Shown here one piece after another: positions 1 through 12,949 of a DNA stretch of 64,000 nucleotides. The notes below the pieces were generated by a model, which had not been told where the DNA came from, searched no databases, and was given only the letters and a program-made list of their open reading frames with translations. Numbering within the stretch: the first letter of the stretch is position 1; every line of letters starts with the position of its first letter. The stretch covers positions 73,506,429 to 73,570,428 of the forward strand of contig CM049312.1 of NCBI GenBank assembly GCA_026874595.1, given 5' to 3'. Both the position numbers and the translations under genes were made by a program. The DNA is from Sipunculus nudus (Eukaryota; Annelida; Sipuncula; Golfingiida; Sipunculidae).

Positions 1-1250
1 ATAAAAGGGAGAAAACCCATCCATATCTCGAATATCTCATTTTTAAAGACAAAATTCTGTAATGATAAGCTAATTGCATAAATTCTCCATTTAAATACGC
101 CTATAACCCTTATAAAACGGGACCAGTACACAAAGCATTGTCGCCCCGACGTAAACATTCTTACTGTTCCTGTCTTGGCGGTTATAAGCAGTACGACCCG
201 TGTCTTCTTAGACAATACTACACATTAACTAAAGTAAAATGCACTTTCAGTTGTTGTTGAGGTTGTATTGAAAATAAGATACTTTTTCTATGGTGACGAA
301 GTTTTAATATAATCCCATCTGTAAAACTGATGATAAAACTGCCTTTCCGGAAAATACGATCGTATCGTGGCCAAACACCACTTCTCTCTATAGATGGGGA
401 GGTGCCGAATCAGTCGTCCTTTAACGGTGCAAGACGTTACGTCGCTGCAGGCGGCTTAGCAAAATTCTGATAAAATCCGTCAACCTGTACCCTATGGTTC
501 TCGCATACCCTGACAAATACAACTACCGGTAGTCTCGTTACCCATTGTAGTACAAATAAGTGGCATTTTATTATTTCGTTGTGTCACAAGATGGCAGCAC
601 CTGACATAATCTATGAGGATAAACCCGTGGCATCTTCATAATGTCACACCATGATACTTCATTCAAGAAAGAATTAAAATAATGAAATTAAAGCCTATGC
701 ATTAAATGGAATGAAGTTCCATGACAAAGCAATAGTAGACATTAGCAGACATGAAATAAAATGTATATGAAGTGATTAAAACAGAAGAGGAGAAAAATAA
801 TGAAGAGGGCAATAGAAATCGAAATATAAAGACACAAATACGAGAGATAATGGTTACAAGAGAAAAAATGAACTGGTCGATTGAGAGAAAATGTTCAATG
901 ATAGTAAGACAGGCACTGTATGCAAACAGGACATTATATTGGTCCAGATACGGAGGGACAGTGAAGGCAGTCTTAGCGTAATCAACTTGCGTATTTTGAA
1001 TCGACATGGCAACTTGTGCCAACATAGTTTTATGCGCCATTCAGGATAGCTCCTCTCGGCGGTAATCATGAAATTCACGCGTGCGCTATCGCAATGATGT
1101 TGTGTTCCCGCCTTGTGAGCTAGAGGTTTTCTCCGCACAGACTCGGCGTCCGTGCCACTGAAAGGAAATAAGGTAATTAACAGGGAAAGATTAATTCATA
1201 TCTTGAGCGCTGAAAAATGATTATTGAAAGCAGTCTTTGTCCTTCAAATA

Positions 1251-1345
1251 AACCACAGAACAGTATGGAATCGACAAAGCCAACTGTGACACTGAAACTT
1301 TCAAATCACTTGTTAATTTCAGGTTCTTGGAAACGCTTACTTGAA
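1251..1345 (+). repeat. Dispersed copy of the 115-bp repeat at 12.35 kb
   Basis: It matches the unit duplicated at 12356-12585: the same run through 'cgacaaagccaactgtgac' and the acceptor-like 'tttcaggttcttgg'. It stops matching at about 1345. The flanking stretch 1-2900 shows no gene I can recognise; its open frames are short and featureless. Confidence 0.6.
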
Positions 1346-2700
1346 TTGACAGAGGTGAACTCTAGTAAAATATAAAAAAAAAATGCAAACACTTTTTGAA
1401 TATTGGGGCTTAACCGTAAATGCTTGAAATGCGTGAGTGGCAGACAAATTAAGGTTACCAAGTGGGCGGAGTTCTCTTCATTCAGGGTTGGATCAGAGTC
1501 ATCTAAATACTAGCTGATCATCATAGGAGAGCCTGGAAACGCAACGAAAGGGCAGATGAAAGCACATAATAGGATGCACTTCACGACCAAAGACAATGAT
1601 GATGACTATTCGACAACCAATTACAACTGTGCCAACCAATTGCAGATGCGTGACTAAGCGCAATTACAAATATATGACCCTGGAACCACATCTCAAATGG
1701 CCTTACAACAACAACAGATGCGTCAAAAAGCGCAATTACAAGTGTATGACCTGGGACCACAATACGCCTTTAGATAAGGCTATCATGAAAATCGTGCGTG
1801 TCTAAAAACAATAAAGAAATCTTATATATGTTGTAAACGTAACAAGATACCCGGCCGCCATTGAGAATCAAGGAGACATATTTGAGAGGATACAAGCTTC
1901 CAGGAATTCGCATGTTTACATTAAAATACATGTGATATTATACATACATATATACACGTTAAATCTATTAGATGTAGAATGATAATAAAATCGTGCATAT
2001 TGTGATGATAGCCTAAAACATTGTATTCATTGCGAATCTTATGTAAATGAGGGAACGAGTTTCATTTGGTTACTTTGCAAGTATATGTGAAATAAATATG
2101 AAAGGATTGCCATATTCGGAAGCTTGACCCAAGGGTAAATGAAGAATGTACCAAGGCAAGAAGACTTGTAAGAAAGTCCAAGTGTGACCTCGGGCACTTG
2201 CGTTAACTGTTTATTAGACAGTTGTAGAAGAACACTATTTCTAAAATGTATTAGCCAGGGGAATGTAATTGATTTGTATCCTGAAACTGATCCTTGCGTT
2301 TGGCAAGGCGTGGTGGTATATGCAGCTGACTGATAATAGAAGTTCCTGATATTTGTTGTGTTGTGTCCAAAATTAGATTGGTGTATGTACATATGTCGCT
2401 GAGACCATGGAAATCCTTGCAGTGATTCCAGTCAGATCCATATCTTTACGATGCCGGTAACCGGTTGGACTTTCAAATGTGGCAATGTTCTATGGTATAG
2501 AGAGTTAACCTATACATTGACTATAGTCTATAGAATGATGTCCATATTTTGCCCGAAATTGGTGATCTGTCAAGGGAAATATCCTATACCTTTGCCGAAG
2601 ACAAAATGCGGGCGGGTTTTCTGAACGCCTGTTTCCATCAAAGGAGCATGTGAACCTGTTGAAGAACATTAGAAGACAAGTATTTTGCTAGGGTCAATGA

Positions 2701-2706
2701 TTTATT
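2701..2706 (-). terminator. Candidate poly(A) signal of SDR1
   Basis: AATAAA on the minus strand, 340 bases after the SDR1 stop. It is the nearest exact hexamer noticed downstream, but in A+T-rich DNA this may be chance. Confidence 0.3.
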
Positions 2707-3045
2707 ACTCCAATAATGACACAGATGTGTGCAAGCAACGAACCATTAAAGTTTTCTTAAATATTATAAAAAAAGTCCACCTGTCCGTATTCAGGAATTT
2801 CCTGTGTTTGAAATATTATTAGTGGCAGTGACACAGAGTGAGCCAAAAGGTGGAAGGTTTTGACATGAGTGTGCTGTATACTGGTACGGTACGATTGTGT
2901 ATTTGCGAGCATGATATTTATAACATGAAATAGAGCCTCGGTAACTGTAATTGTTTAACTGGTTTAGTTGCTTGATAGCATTTGGTCATGTATATTGCAA
3001 TGGAATTTATGATTATACAGTCTTCTCCAATGAATCTGGAAGCTT

Positions 3046-4642
3046 TTAGACTTCCTCATTTGAAGAAACCTCTGGTAGCGGAACCACGTTCATGCAACCG
3101 CCGTCAACAGGAAGGTTGATACCTGTGATGCAGCGAGCGTCTTCCGATGTTAAGAAGACAATCGCTTTGGCAACATTTTCTGACTGTCCACCCACCTTCA
3201 GAGGTTGGATCTGCCTCCAGCCCTCCAGAAACTAATAAATGCAATAAAATCAAAGAAATAAGAAAAGGAAGGTAGCAGCCTTAACTTACTCAGTACACGT
3301 TATTTTCTACCAATATATACATGAATAAACAAATTGGGATAACATTTTAGTTGGTCAGCTCTCCTTATTCTGTAAATCTCGCTGTAAATCTAACATAATC
3401 GACCATCTATAGATAAAACTATCTAGGGTATGCAGATTTATCGACATTTTATTGTTGTCATCATGCTTATTTGATAGACCATAACTAATATTTAAAGTAC
3501 CGAGAACTGCATCGATGAATGCATCAAATTATATAATTTAATATATTAATTAAAGATGGAAGAATACGCCTATTTCGTCGTATTTACTATTCTATATTCT
3601 GGTATCACATGAATAATGTGTGTCCACAACCGAGTTTTAACAGGCCCAGAGTTTTAATGCAACGCTATAAGTAAGGTTGAATTTTATTGTGAGAATGGGA
3701 AATCACACCACGCTCAACTGAATTAGATTTAGATGTCTACACCAGTACTCTGGACCATAGCGAAAACTCGAGTAATGGGTTAGAAATACTCTGATTGTAA
3801 CACTCAATTATTAATACAGGATTAGTATCGACACTGATGAAGTCCTAGTAAGTACGACTTATACTTAACAGAAATTATGGCCTACCTTGTCATACGTCTC
3901 TCGATCTAAACCCAGTGATTGGTAAATATTAGTGTCAATAGCGCCAGGGCTGGAAAAAGGGAAAAAAGTTCCTGAATCGATCATCAGGTATATAACACAC
4001 GATGCATTTATAATTATGTTTTTTTTTTTGCTATATTCTTACTGAAAATCAAATATAGATAAAGAAGCATCGACTAGCCTGGTGTTCGCGGCTGTATATT
4101 CTCGTCTTGTAGCGTTAGTTCGTAATGGTTTAAGCAAGATCTTGACGAATAACTGCTTTATTTAGGAATTATATGGTCTCGAGAAAGACGCTCACTCCAA
4201 ATGTAACCAGTCCCGCCTGAGTGCATCAAAGACGTACTCATTTGTGAGTGAAACACGGCTGTGGGTCACAGCCTTTAAGCCTGCGGAGTGCTCACCCTGA
4301 GTTGGGGTCGACCGTGAAAATGTCATCGCCCCGGCTGAGAACTGAACTCACGACCTCCTAGGCTTTGAGTCCTGTGCTCTACCCCTTAGCCACAGAACCC
4401 GGTAGCCACAGTAGCCCGTAAGCTGTTTGTATCTAATAATGGCTATCAACGTGAGTAATTTTTTTTGTATATAAAATAAGTAACGGAGATATAAACATTT
4501 TCCAAAACTGTAATAAACAACAAGATTATAAAACCATGCAACCATGGGTTGCCTGTATGTCAAGGACACGAATGCAGTCTGCTTGTAGCCGCCCCATCAC
4601 ACAGGCCTATATCATGAATGGCGACGAATTATATATATATCT

Positions 4643-4700
<58 letters not shown>

Positions 4701-7700
4701 AGAGAGAGAGAGAGAGAGAGGCGGCGGGGGTATTAAATACCTTATTACCGACTGCAGAATATAAATTAATTTTAAATATATGCATGAATTAAGTGAACAG
4801 TTCATAACAGACACATGCTCGACATGTTGCCGGGAAGGCCTGGGGACGTGGACGTCTATGTAGAAACACGTCAGGTGCAGGGGCTACTCCGCGGAAAAGC
4901 TCAATTCAGCGCCTTTATTTTTTTTTCCAGCGCGCGGAAACGAATGCGTGGAAAAGGGGCCTAATACTATGGCAATCAATACATACCTTATTCAATTATT
5001 ATTTTCACATTAACCAAGTGAATACAAATTCTTTTGAGAAAGATAGTAAGTTAGAAAGTGAGAAATTCTCAAATAATTTACCATTTTATTCATATGAAAA
5101 TAATTTTAGAAGCTTTTAACTTCAGGATATCATTTCTACCGGTCATCATTTCTGCAGGACAGCAATATACGTACTCACTCAAGTATTTTGATAGGTCGAA
5201 CTCGTTGGCTGCTTTTACCATAGTTTTTAAATAAACAGAACGTGCTCGATGTACCGTACTTTTGTTGGCACACAAGTACATGCTATATACAATATAATTT
5301 TAGGTAACAATAAGATCCAGACTTACTTTACTGAGTTGACACGGATTTTCTTTGCAGCCAGCTCTAAAAATAAAAAAAAAAACTGCTGGATTATTTCTAA
5401 AAGAAAATTAACTGATGGATATTCATTAAAGACAGCATTGGCAGGAGTTGAAGTGTTAAACTATAATATAAATGTATCACTGTTTTAAAGAATTTAATTG
5501 AGTACATCCAGTCGCTGGTGTCTATTACAACTTAAACATGAGTAATGCATATTTTTTTCTCACCTGTTGATGTACACTTCGTTAACTGGTCCAGACCTGC
5601 TTTACTTATTGTGTAAAATGTCTGATTTGGAATCTGCGAAATAAATAGGGAAAATATGGTAATATGCTCATACAATACATTTCTTTGTTTTATTATAATC
5701 CCATGATTTATTCTTTCAATGATACTTAAGTTACATATCGCCATGAGTAGACGTTAACTCTACTTTAAAGAATGACCCCTAAATCAGAAGCGGATCCGGG
5801 GGGGGGGGGGAGGGGAGGTCAAGGTGTTCCGGACGCCCCCTTTTTTGGTTTTATTCGCCCCAACTTTTTTAAGGGTTTAAAACAAAATATTGTCTGCTGG
5901 GCACCCCTTTTTCCTGACCTGGGGTACTAATTAAGGTTTTCCATTACTTCCACCGGGGTTTGACAACCCCGTTTCCGATATCCTGGACCCGCCCCTGCCA
6001 ATAAGTACTATAAAGAATGAACCCCAAATTGAATCCATTTCGGATATAAAATTAATTTCTGATCAACGCTTGAGATATTGGGTGTCTATGAAAATATTCT
6101 CATTGGTATATTATAAAACATAATTTTACATACCGCCATTTTGGAAAACATCGAGGATACGTTCACTATGCAGCCTGAAACATATTGAGTTTAAAAATCT
6201 GTGAGATAATGAAGAGTTTTTAAAGTATTGTATCACAAATCAATTTCGACAAGTTTGTGTTTATCATTTTATATAGATCATGTCACCATTAGTGAAGAAT
6301 GATTTTATAATTTAGGTTTTGCTTGTGTATTGAACTGTAGTAGTAGGCTTGGCCGAAGACTGATAATACCTGACTAGGGTCGGCAGTAATCTCAGGCACA
6401 TGCATTATGTTGATCTAAAAAAAACTGTAATAGGAGTAATGTTTTTTTTTAAGAATTCGTTGAATCCACTTGAACCATTCCAATGATATGTTTAACTATC
6501 CCTGTTAGTTTATGTTGGCTGAATACAAGAGATTCTTAGCAAATTCATCACAGTGTGAGATTTTACCCCGAATAAAATACAACACGATATTTAAAGTTTT
6601 TAGTGCACCAATATGGCCAAAAGGGATTGTCCTAAATTGAATTGTCGTTTAAGTATGCCAAATATTTGGATATACTGCCGGGCTCCGGGAAACTTCTTAG
6701 GAAAAAGACGGAGGGTTGTTGGCTTCTAGCTATTGCCGTTGCATAACGTTTTCCTTCCCATTCCACACGCCTTGAAACTAGCTGCCTCCCCCTCAGCTCT
6801 CTAACCTCCTTATCATATCCCTCCGCGAAAGAGGTTGTGTGTGCTAGCGGGCAGATGTTATACCTTACAACGGTGCATCGGCTTACTGTCTCCAGTTTGC
6901 TGAATCATACATTGTTATGGTTCTCGATATTTGTATTCAAAGTCCATATATGAATGTTTTTCATAACAAGACTGCTTGGTCCAGATGTTAACCATGCGCG
7001 ATCTCTCTCAAACAAAAAGAAGAAACATGATATAGGAAATAGATTTGACGCCATTGTTCGGCTTGAAAAGTCTTCGATTGTTTTAGACAACACATCGAAT
7101 TTAATTCAAGCTTATGAAGAAATATGTGTAGGGAAGGTAATAACAATTTGGGCCCAATTGTATTACAACATCAGCTTGGGTCGTTTGTATATTACAATAT
7201 GTGCCGTTTGTAAAATATTGGCCGGATTTTTTTCAATATGGGTCGAACCGAAAAGAATATTATTCAGGGAGCAGCCTTGGTTAGAACATAAGTCTAGCTC
7301 TTGCTTTGTGGTGGAGATGCTGTTTCGTGTCGTGTTAGACAAACTTAATCAAAGTGAGAAAACACGCTGTGTCATGTGGAGGAGAGATGCTACACGAGGC
7401 TTTGGCCAACTGTATATACTTGAATCGAAACAAAAAATAGCTTATATCTCAAAATAAATATACAGGAAGTGATTCGCAGAATGCAGCTTCTGTGAAATTT
7501 ATTGTAACAGGGAGAGCTCAATACCGAAAACTCTTAGCCCCGGGTGAAATCGGATAGCAACTATGTGGCAATGAAAACCATTTAGACTTCTTCCGCTTTG
7601 ATATTCTCAGATCGTCAGTGTGAAACGCATGCGTGTACAACCACATCTTTAAAAGAATGTGTTTTTTCTTGTAATAAAATAACATTCTAAATCAAAGATT

Positions 7701-9214
7701 CATACCATCTTTTTTCTAGAACTGTTCTTCGAGTATGAAATTTTCTTACCCTTAGACTTCTCAAGGTATGGTACCGCCTCCTTGGTAAACAGAATAGGAG
7801 CCCTTAAGTTAGTGTGCATTATTGTATCGTACTGTTCCAACGACCCGTTCATCACAGTGTTTTCCGTTGACGCCCCGCCGGCATTATTAACCTGATTTAA
7901 AATAATGCAAGGAGCCCACATACATCGACACAGAAATACATTCATAAAGACACGATTTGCTGTCTATTCTAGCGATTTTTAATATATATATATATTATGA
8001 TATATCTAAACTTTTATTCGTTGTTCACATTGACCTTGCTCTACAGAATTATTCTGATCATATTCATACAGGGTATTAGTTAAGTATTATTTTTCAGCTT
8101 TCTAGGTTGAATATGTTTTTCTAGTGTTTTCAACAATACCTACGTTTTGCTTTCGTATATCATGCTTGTGTCTTTATTCTTAACATGGTTTCTGGTTAAA
8201 CAAATAATTTATCTGCAAATGCATGCAACTTACCAATATGTCTAGTCGGCCGAACTTGTCCACAGTTCTTTTAATCAGCGATTTCACGAATTCGTCGATT
8301 CTGACGTCACCAGTAACGACCAAAAGCTAATAACATATATAAACATGTATATAAATCCTGAGAGAACAGAATCTGTTTTAAAAAACAAATCGAAATGATG
8401 AAGAACATTATACATTGAGTAATTACATGAGAATAAAACTCATTTGTTCGACTTATGTTTAATTTTCATAACCAATACCACAGTTACACAATGTAGTAAA
8501 AAGATGTTGTTTATAACAAACAAAATCGGTAGGATTTAAAAAATAACTTAAATTTTCTAGAAGATAAGGGTACGTCGGGTTCATTATTTTTATTGAATTA
8601 AGAAAATATCTGTGGTCGGGGTGTGTTTAATTGTAACCATCGTGATGTCGGCTCAAGTTAGTCATTTGCGCTACAACCCCTGGCCAAGTTTGTAACCGAA
8701 ACAATAGATGTTCCCTGTCCATTCAAGAAAGAATGGATACTGGTCATGGACGAAAGCAAAGCTGGAACGATTAAATCCTCCCAGAATCAAGAGCAAATGA
8801 TGTGATCGTGTGTACCTCCTGCGATGACAATCCTGCCTTTTGGCACTGTTCAGCCACGCTTTCAAGACGATCTGGGTTTCGACCCGTTATTGTAAGTCTA
8901 ATTCCTTTACATGCATATTCAATGGCGGTCGCAGCCCCTATGCCCGAGCTTGCCCCTGCATGATGAACATAATTCGAATGAGCAGTTAGTCTTTTATGTT
9001 AACGCTCAAATTTTACATTCGCTCTAACGTCCAAGACGAACAAAACGCTAGATTAATTTATTTAAAATATTAATTCAAAGTTGTTCTTGCTTGTTTATCC
9101 AAATATGATCTACTTAATTCATTGTGTTCCTGTATAGTTCTGGAAGATTACATACTGTATTTCAAATAAATACATATAATTCATATAAACTAAAATAACT
9201 CATTGGTTCTATCT

Positions 9215-9254
<40 letters not shown>

Positions 9255-9504
9255 TATCACATAATTACATATATCACATACTACCATACGTAAATCACAT
9301 GCCTGTGCAAAGATATGTACAGATTATACTGAAGCAACTCAATATATGCCAGGATTTCTTTCACCCTGGTATTCTTTTGAAAATAAAACCTAAGAGATTA
9401 TACATCAAATGAACAGAGTTGACACACATTTTAGATACATTTTTACCAATTTATGTAGAGTAGAACTTGCCTGTAATTAGTGCCACTTTTAGCTCAGTAT
9501 CCAT
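3046..9504 (-). CDS. SDR1: classical short-chain dehydrogenase/reductase, nine exons, complete
   Basis: Exons in coding order: 9504-9471, 8955-8816, 8326-8234, 7891-7750, 6174-6134, 5633-5564, 5363-5327, 3949-3886, 3231-3046. They sum to 807 nt (268 aa plus TAA), every junction keeps frame, and all introns are GT-AG except the first (GC-AG). Seen in the protein: cofactor motif TGASSGIG at residues 11-18, TGRN after the second strand (suggests NADP preference), GDV at 64-66, NNAG at 91-94, catalytic tetrad N117, S144, Y157, K161 (YTISK), then VNPGA and a C-terminal FLTSEDARCITG...PVDGG. Family knowledge: classical SDRs are cytosolic or organellar NAD(P)(H) oxidoreductases of about 250-270 aa acting on carbonyl or alcohol groups. 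No signal peptide is seen; the substrate cannot be told. The start is the only ATG giving the beta1-TGxxxGxG lead. It is FabG/17-beta-HSD14-like in general layout. Confidence 0.92.
4190..4407 (-). repeat. tRNA-headed SINE, copy 1
   Basis: Read on the minus strand it begins ACCGGGTTCTGTGGCTAAGG, a tRNA-like A-box region, followed by a B-box-like GTGAGTTCAGTTCTC about 40 bases on. A central part then reads 'gtgagcactccgcaggctt' and 'cacagccgtgtttcactcac'. The same order of blocks is found at 34778-35030 on the plus strand, so it is an interspersed family. It lies in SDR1 intron 8, between its last two introns' exons (3949 and 5327). Confidence 0.6.
4630..4720. repeat. Compound microsatellite (TATC/TA)n-(GA)n
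   Basis: An uninterrupted TATATC/TA tract passes into about eleven GA units at 4698. It lies in an SDR1 intron. Confidence 0.95.
5785..5997. mobile_element. Short hAT-like MITE candidate
   Basis: It starts CAGAAGCGGATCCGG and ends with the near-inverse CCTGGACCCGCCCCTG, with G and C homopolymers inside. Similar ends occur at 15380-16763 and 17353-17559. No clear 8-bp target duplication was found here, so the superfamily is inferred from the end sequence only. Confidence 0.4.
9216..9252. repeat. (TA)n microsatellite
   Basis: Pure TA tract in SDR1 intron 1, between exons 1 and 2. Confidence 0.95.
9465..9471 (-). other. GC splice donor of SDR1 intron 1
   Basis: Exon 1 ends ACAG and the intron begins GCAAGT, so the donor is GC rather than GT; the acceptor is CAG at 8958-8956. 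The split codon (G|GG) encodes Gly12 of the cofactor motif. Every alternative would break the TGASSGIG motif. SDR2 has the same feature at the same place. Confidence 0.8.
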
Positions 9505-11439
9505 TTGTTTCTTCAGATCCTTACGGAGATGAAACCATCGATATGTTGTCTCTTTTACTGTGCCTTTGTGTGTTTATAAAGAGAATTTTTATGATGAAAG
9601 GTACAGTCATGACAACTCCATTCATTCGCAACATGGCATGGCAAAATTCTTTTTACAGTGAAAGGGATATGTCGTCTTTACGTATGACATATTGTTTAGC
9701 TGTTAACACATGACCTTTACTCGGCTTTCCGGTGAAGTTAATGCGTTCCGCCTGCCATCGCGATGTGAGCCATGACCTTATCCGCACTTTCGTCCCACAT
9801 ACAATTTACTTCTCAAGCAGGCTTTACGCTTAGTTGACTTTGAGACTTGTGACCTGTGCGGACTGCCTTTCAATCGTTGCCTGTCCGCAAGTCTATCCGT
9901 CTGTTCGTCAATTACCAGGGTACAACAAATGACAACTGGACTAAGAAGCAGCAAATCTCACATGTAGAAAGGTCATGATAAGAAGTAGAGCTATATGAAT
10001 ATTAAAATGTAGGCTGCTGAATGTTTGGGGCGCTGTCTACATTTTTAACCATTTTTTCATTTTTTTTTTTAAATTTTTGCTTTGTGAGCAGTATACCGAA
10101 ACAAATCCACAAAGGAACATTAATTCTGCACTTTAAATGTATATTAACAAAATTAGGTCAAGTTAAAAAATTGTTGACCTTCACCTATGGTTGAAGGTCA
10201 CAGAATAGATAATCAACAATTGGTCCATTGGCCATGACGCTCAGCTGATTTCCAGGAGCCTTAAACAATGGGTAAAATGACTCCCAAGAGAGCTCAAAAT
10301 CATGCATTTTACCAAAGGACCTTGGATATTGATTACTTTGACCTAATCCGCAGCTAGCTCCTACTATCTGTCCCCATCTTACTAACAGGGTGTTGAAATC
10401 ATGTTCTTTAACACAGGTAATAGAACAAAGGTCACAGTAATATTCAAGTTTACCAAGAAGATTTTTATGGACCTCTCTGTAAGTCATGTATGAGGATCCT
10501 AGGCTAAAAGGAATCAATTTGTATCACACAAGTGTCACTGAGTGTTTAACAATCATTTTTTCTCTCCTAATTCGCAAAATAAAGTTCACCAAGACCTAAT
10601 TTTATGTTTTCTTAAAGATTTGCCTAGGACCTACCCCGATGTAAAGTTAGCTATTTCTAGAACTAACGGTTATGGTTCGTGCCCTTTTAAACAGCCAGGC
10701 ATCGTCATTTGAAGTCTCAAAAATATAGATAACAATGCGTAAAAACGGAAAATAATACAGGAGGTGCCAACAGTCTACAGGAACTAGCGAAACACTCTAG
10801 TGTCAATATGCATTCAAAGAATCATCACGATCAATGCATCTGTTTTTCAGATACTGGAGCTTTTGTTTCAAATTTTATTTATTTTTAGGGGTATTAACGA
10901 GCCCAAATAGTTCTGAGGATATGGGTAACAGAGATGGAATTTCAGGTGGCCACAGAGAGTTTTCATGGACCACCCTTGATGTCAACTTAGAAGATTCTTT
11001 GTCTGCCGGTTACGATTTGTGCCCTGTTAATGGAAGACCGCTTCACTTGAAGGTCTGAAAATCATTCAAAGTATGCGTTAAAATTCGATAAAAATACGAA
11101 TGGTGCCACCAGTCTACAGGAACTGATGAAACACTCCATGATCAGAATGCTGACAAGTAATAATGATATGGTGATCTGTAAATGCCGCGACATTTTGATT
11201 GTGCCACCTACAGCATTTAAGTTTTAATTTTTATCACTTTTATTTGTTTGCCTTGTGAGCGTAATTTATAACTATGAATTACACATAGGTACTTTATTTT
11301 TCTGGAGTCTTAGTTAACTTTACATAAAGGTTAGTTGTACCCTACAGTGTTGCTGGAGACAATTTTAGCTCGGCTGACTGTAAGTCATCTGAGTTATAGC
11401 GATCACCCTTTGTCCGGCGTCCATCCAGTTGTCCGGCCG
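9505..11439. other. No recognisable gene upstream of SDR1
   Basis: This 1.9-kb stretch should contain the SDR1 promoter, but no TATA-like or other element stands out. The 110-codon minus frame at 10185-10517 lies in sequence with 'ggtcac' and 'gacctt' motifs typical of the neighbouring repeats and has no recognisable domain. Confidence 0.4.
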
Positions 11440-12330
11440 GCCGGCCGTTATTAGGGCACACATTGAAACTGATAAACCTAGAAACTTCTAACTGTACATC
11501 CAAAGAGGTCCTAGGCAAAATCCTTGGAAACCTGAAATTAAGTCATGGTGATCTATATTTTATGACCTATAGACTGAAAACATGATTTTGAGCATCCGGA
11601 CCGTCAGACACAAATTGTATCCTTTAGGCATAGAATCTTCCAAACCAGAGAGGCTTTAGGCACATCTCCTTGGAAACTTGAAATTAGGTCATGGTGACCT
11701 ATATTTTGCAACCTTGGCAGTAAAAAAGTGGATTTGAGCACCCAGACAGACACAAATTGTACCCATTAGGCCCAGATTATTCTGATATAACATTCAATGA
11801 GGTCCCAGGCAAATGTCCTTGGGAACTTGGAAATCGGGTCACTGTGACCTATATTCTGCAACCTGCAGGGAAAAAGGTGTCATATGAGCACCCTCAATGT
11901 CAGATGGGCACACATTGTATACATTAGCCCTATAATCTTCTAAAGCAACATCCAGGGAAGTTTTAAGCAAATCTTTTAGGAAACCAGGAATTAAGTTATG
12001 GTGCACAGGTTATATTCTATGTGCGTGCCATAAGAAAAAAAATATGAATTAATGCACCAAGACAGACAGGAACAGATTGTATTTATTTTCCTTTGAACTT
12101 TATATTGAAAAGTCCAGGAAGGTCTTTGACAGGTCTTCTTTGATTCTTGAAATTAGGTGACTTAATTCTTATAATTAATGTCAAATACAGTTAGATTGGG
12201 CACAACATGTATACTTAAACCCTAAAATATTCCAACACAACATCCAGGAAAAGGAAACCTGCACGTAACAGGCCAAAATTATTTGAGTACCTTTAACGTC
12301 AGATGGGTACAAATTGTATCTTTGAAAAGA
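11440..12330. repeat. Degenerate ~150-bp tandem repeats
   Basis: Units share 'cttggaaacctgaaattagg', then 'tcatggtgacctatatttt', then 'gagcaccc..cagacacaaattgta'. The 'gtcatggtgacctat' landmark falls near 11544, 11686, 11838 and 11994, giving a period of 142-156 bases. Units drift with distance. No coding content seen. Confidence 0.75.
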
Positions 12331-12355
12331 AACACAGAACACTATAGAATCGACA

Positions 12356-12585
12356 AAGTCAACTGTGACACTGAAACTTACACATTACTTGTTTATTTTA
12401 GGTTCTTGGACACGCTTATTTTACCAAGCAAGCAAGAAAGGCTCTATTATTGGCTAGTCTGATGATAACAAAGCCAACTGTGACACTGAAACTTGCACAT
12501 TACTTGTTTATTTCAGGTTCTTGGACACGCTTATATTACCAAGCAAGCAAGAAAGGCTCTATTATTGGCTAGTCTGATGATAACA
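12356..12585 (+). repeat. 115-bp head-to-tail tandem duplication
   Basis: Copies 12356-12470 and 12471-12585 are nearly identical. Each contains a pyrimidine-rich stretch ending in TTTTAG or TTTCAG followed by an open frame beginning VLGHAY. A third, partial copy is at 1251-1345. It may be a duplicated exon or simply a repeat; no protein family recognised. Confidence 0.8.
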
Positions 12586-12949
12586 ACAGTCAATCCATAT
12601 ATCTTTTGGGGTTTCAGTACTTATAGCTTTGTTCAGTACGGAATTATTCAACCTGGAATGTTCATGGGGCTTTTTGGTTGTAACTGGGATCAGGCGCTGA
12701 CTCTCAATGAACAAAATACAACCCCGCATTTAATATCTTCTACATTTATAATACATATTATGTAAACGTATTTAGTGATGATTGTTATGTTCACATATTA
12801 TTTCTCTTCTATGTAACAATACATACTTACATGTATTTTAAAGAAGCCAATATAATGAAATGTATTTATTCTGTTAAGGATGTCTTGTTTTTTTATCTCC
12901 TCTTCTATCATTTCCAAAGAGATCAAAACCTGTAAATTACACGAGGTGT

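Larger units (their letters stand above)
1..2900. other. No recognisable gene
   Basis: Only short open frames without known motifs. Position 418-452 carries a short repeat (gcaagacgtt...gtcgctgcaggcggct) that recurs at 42567-42608. The repeat at 1251-1345 is listed separately. Confidence 0.5.

Noticed and set aside
6954-7457. 167-codon plus-strand open frame inside an SDR1 intron
   Set aside because: No recognisable domain, contains internal short repeats (gtattacaa-type), and lies opposite a well-supported gene; length alone is weak evidence in this AT-rich DNA.
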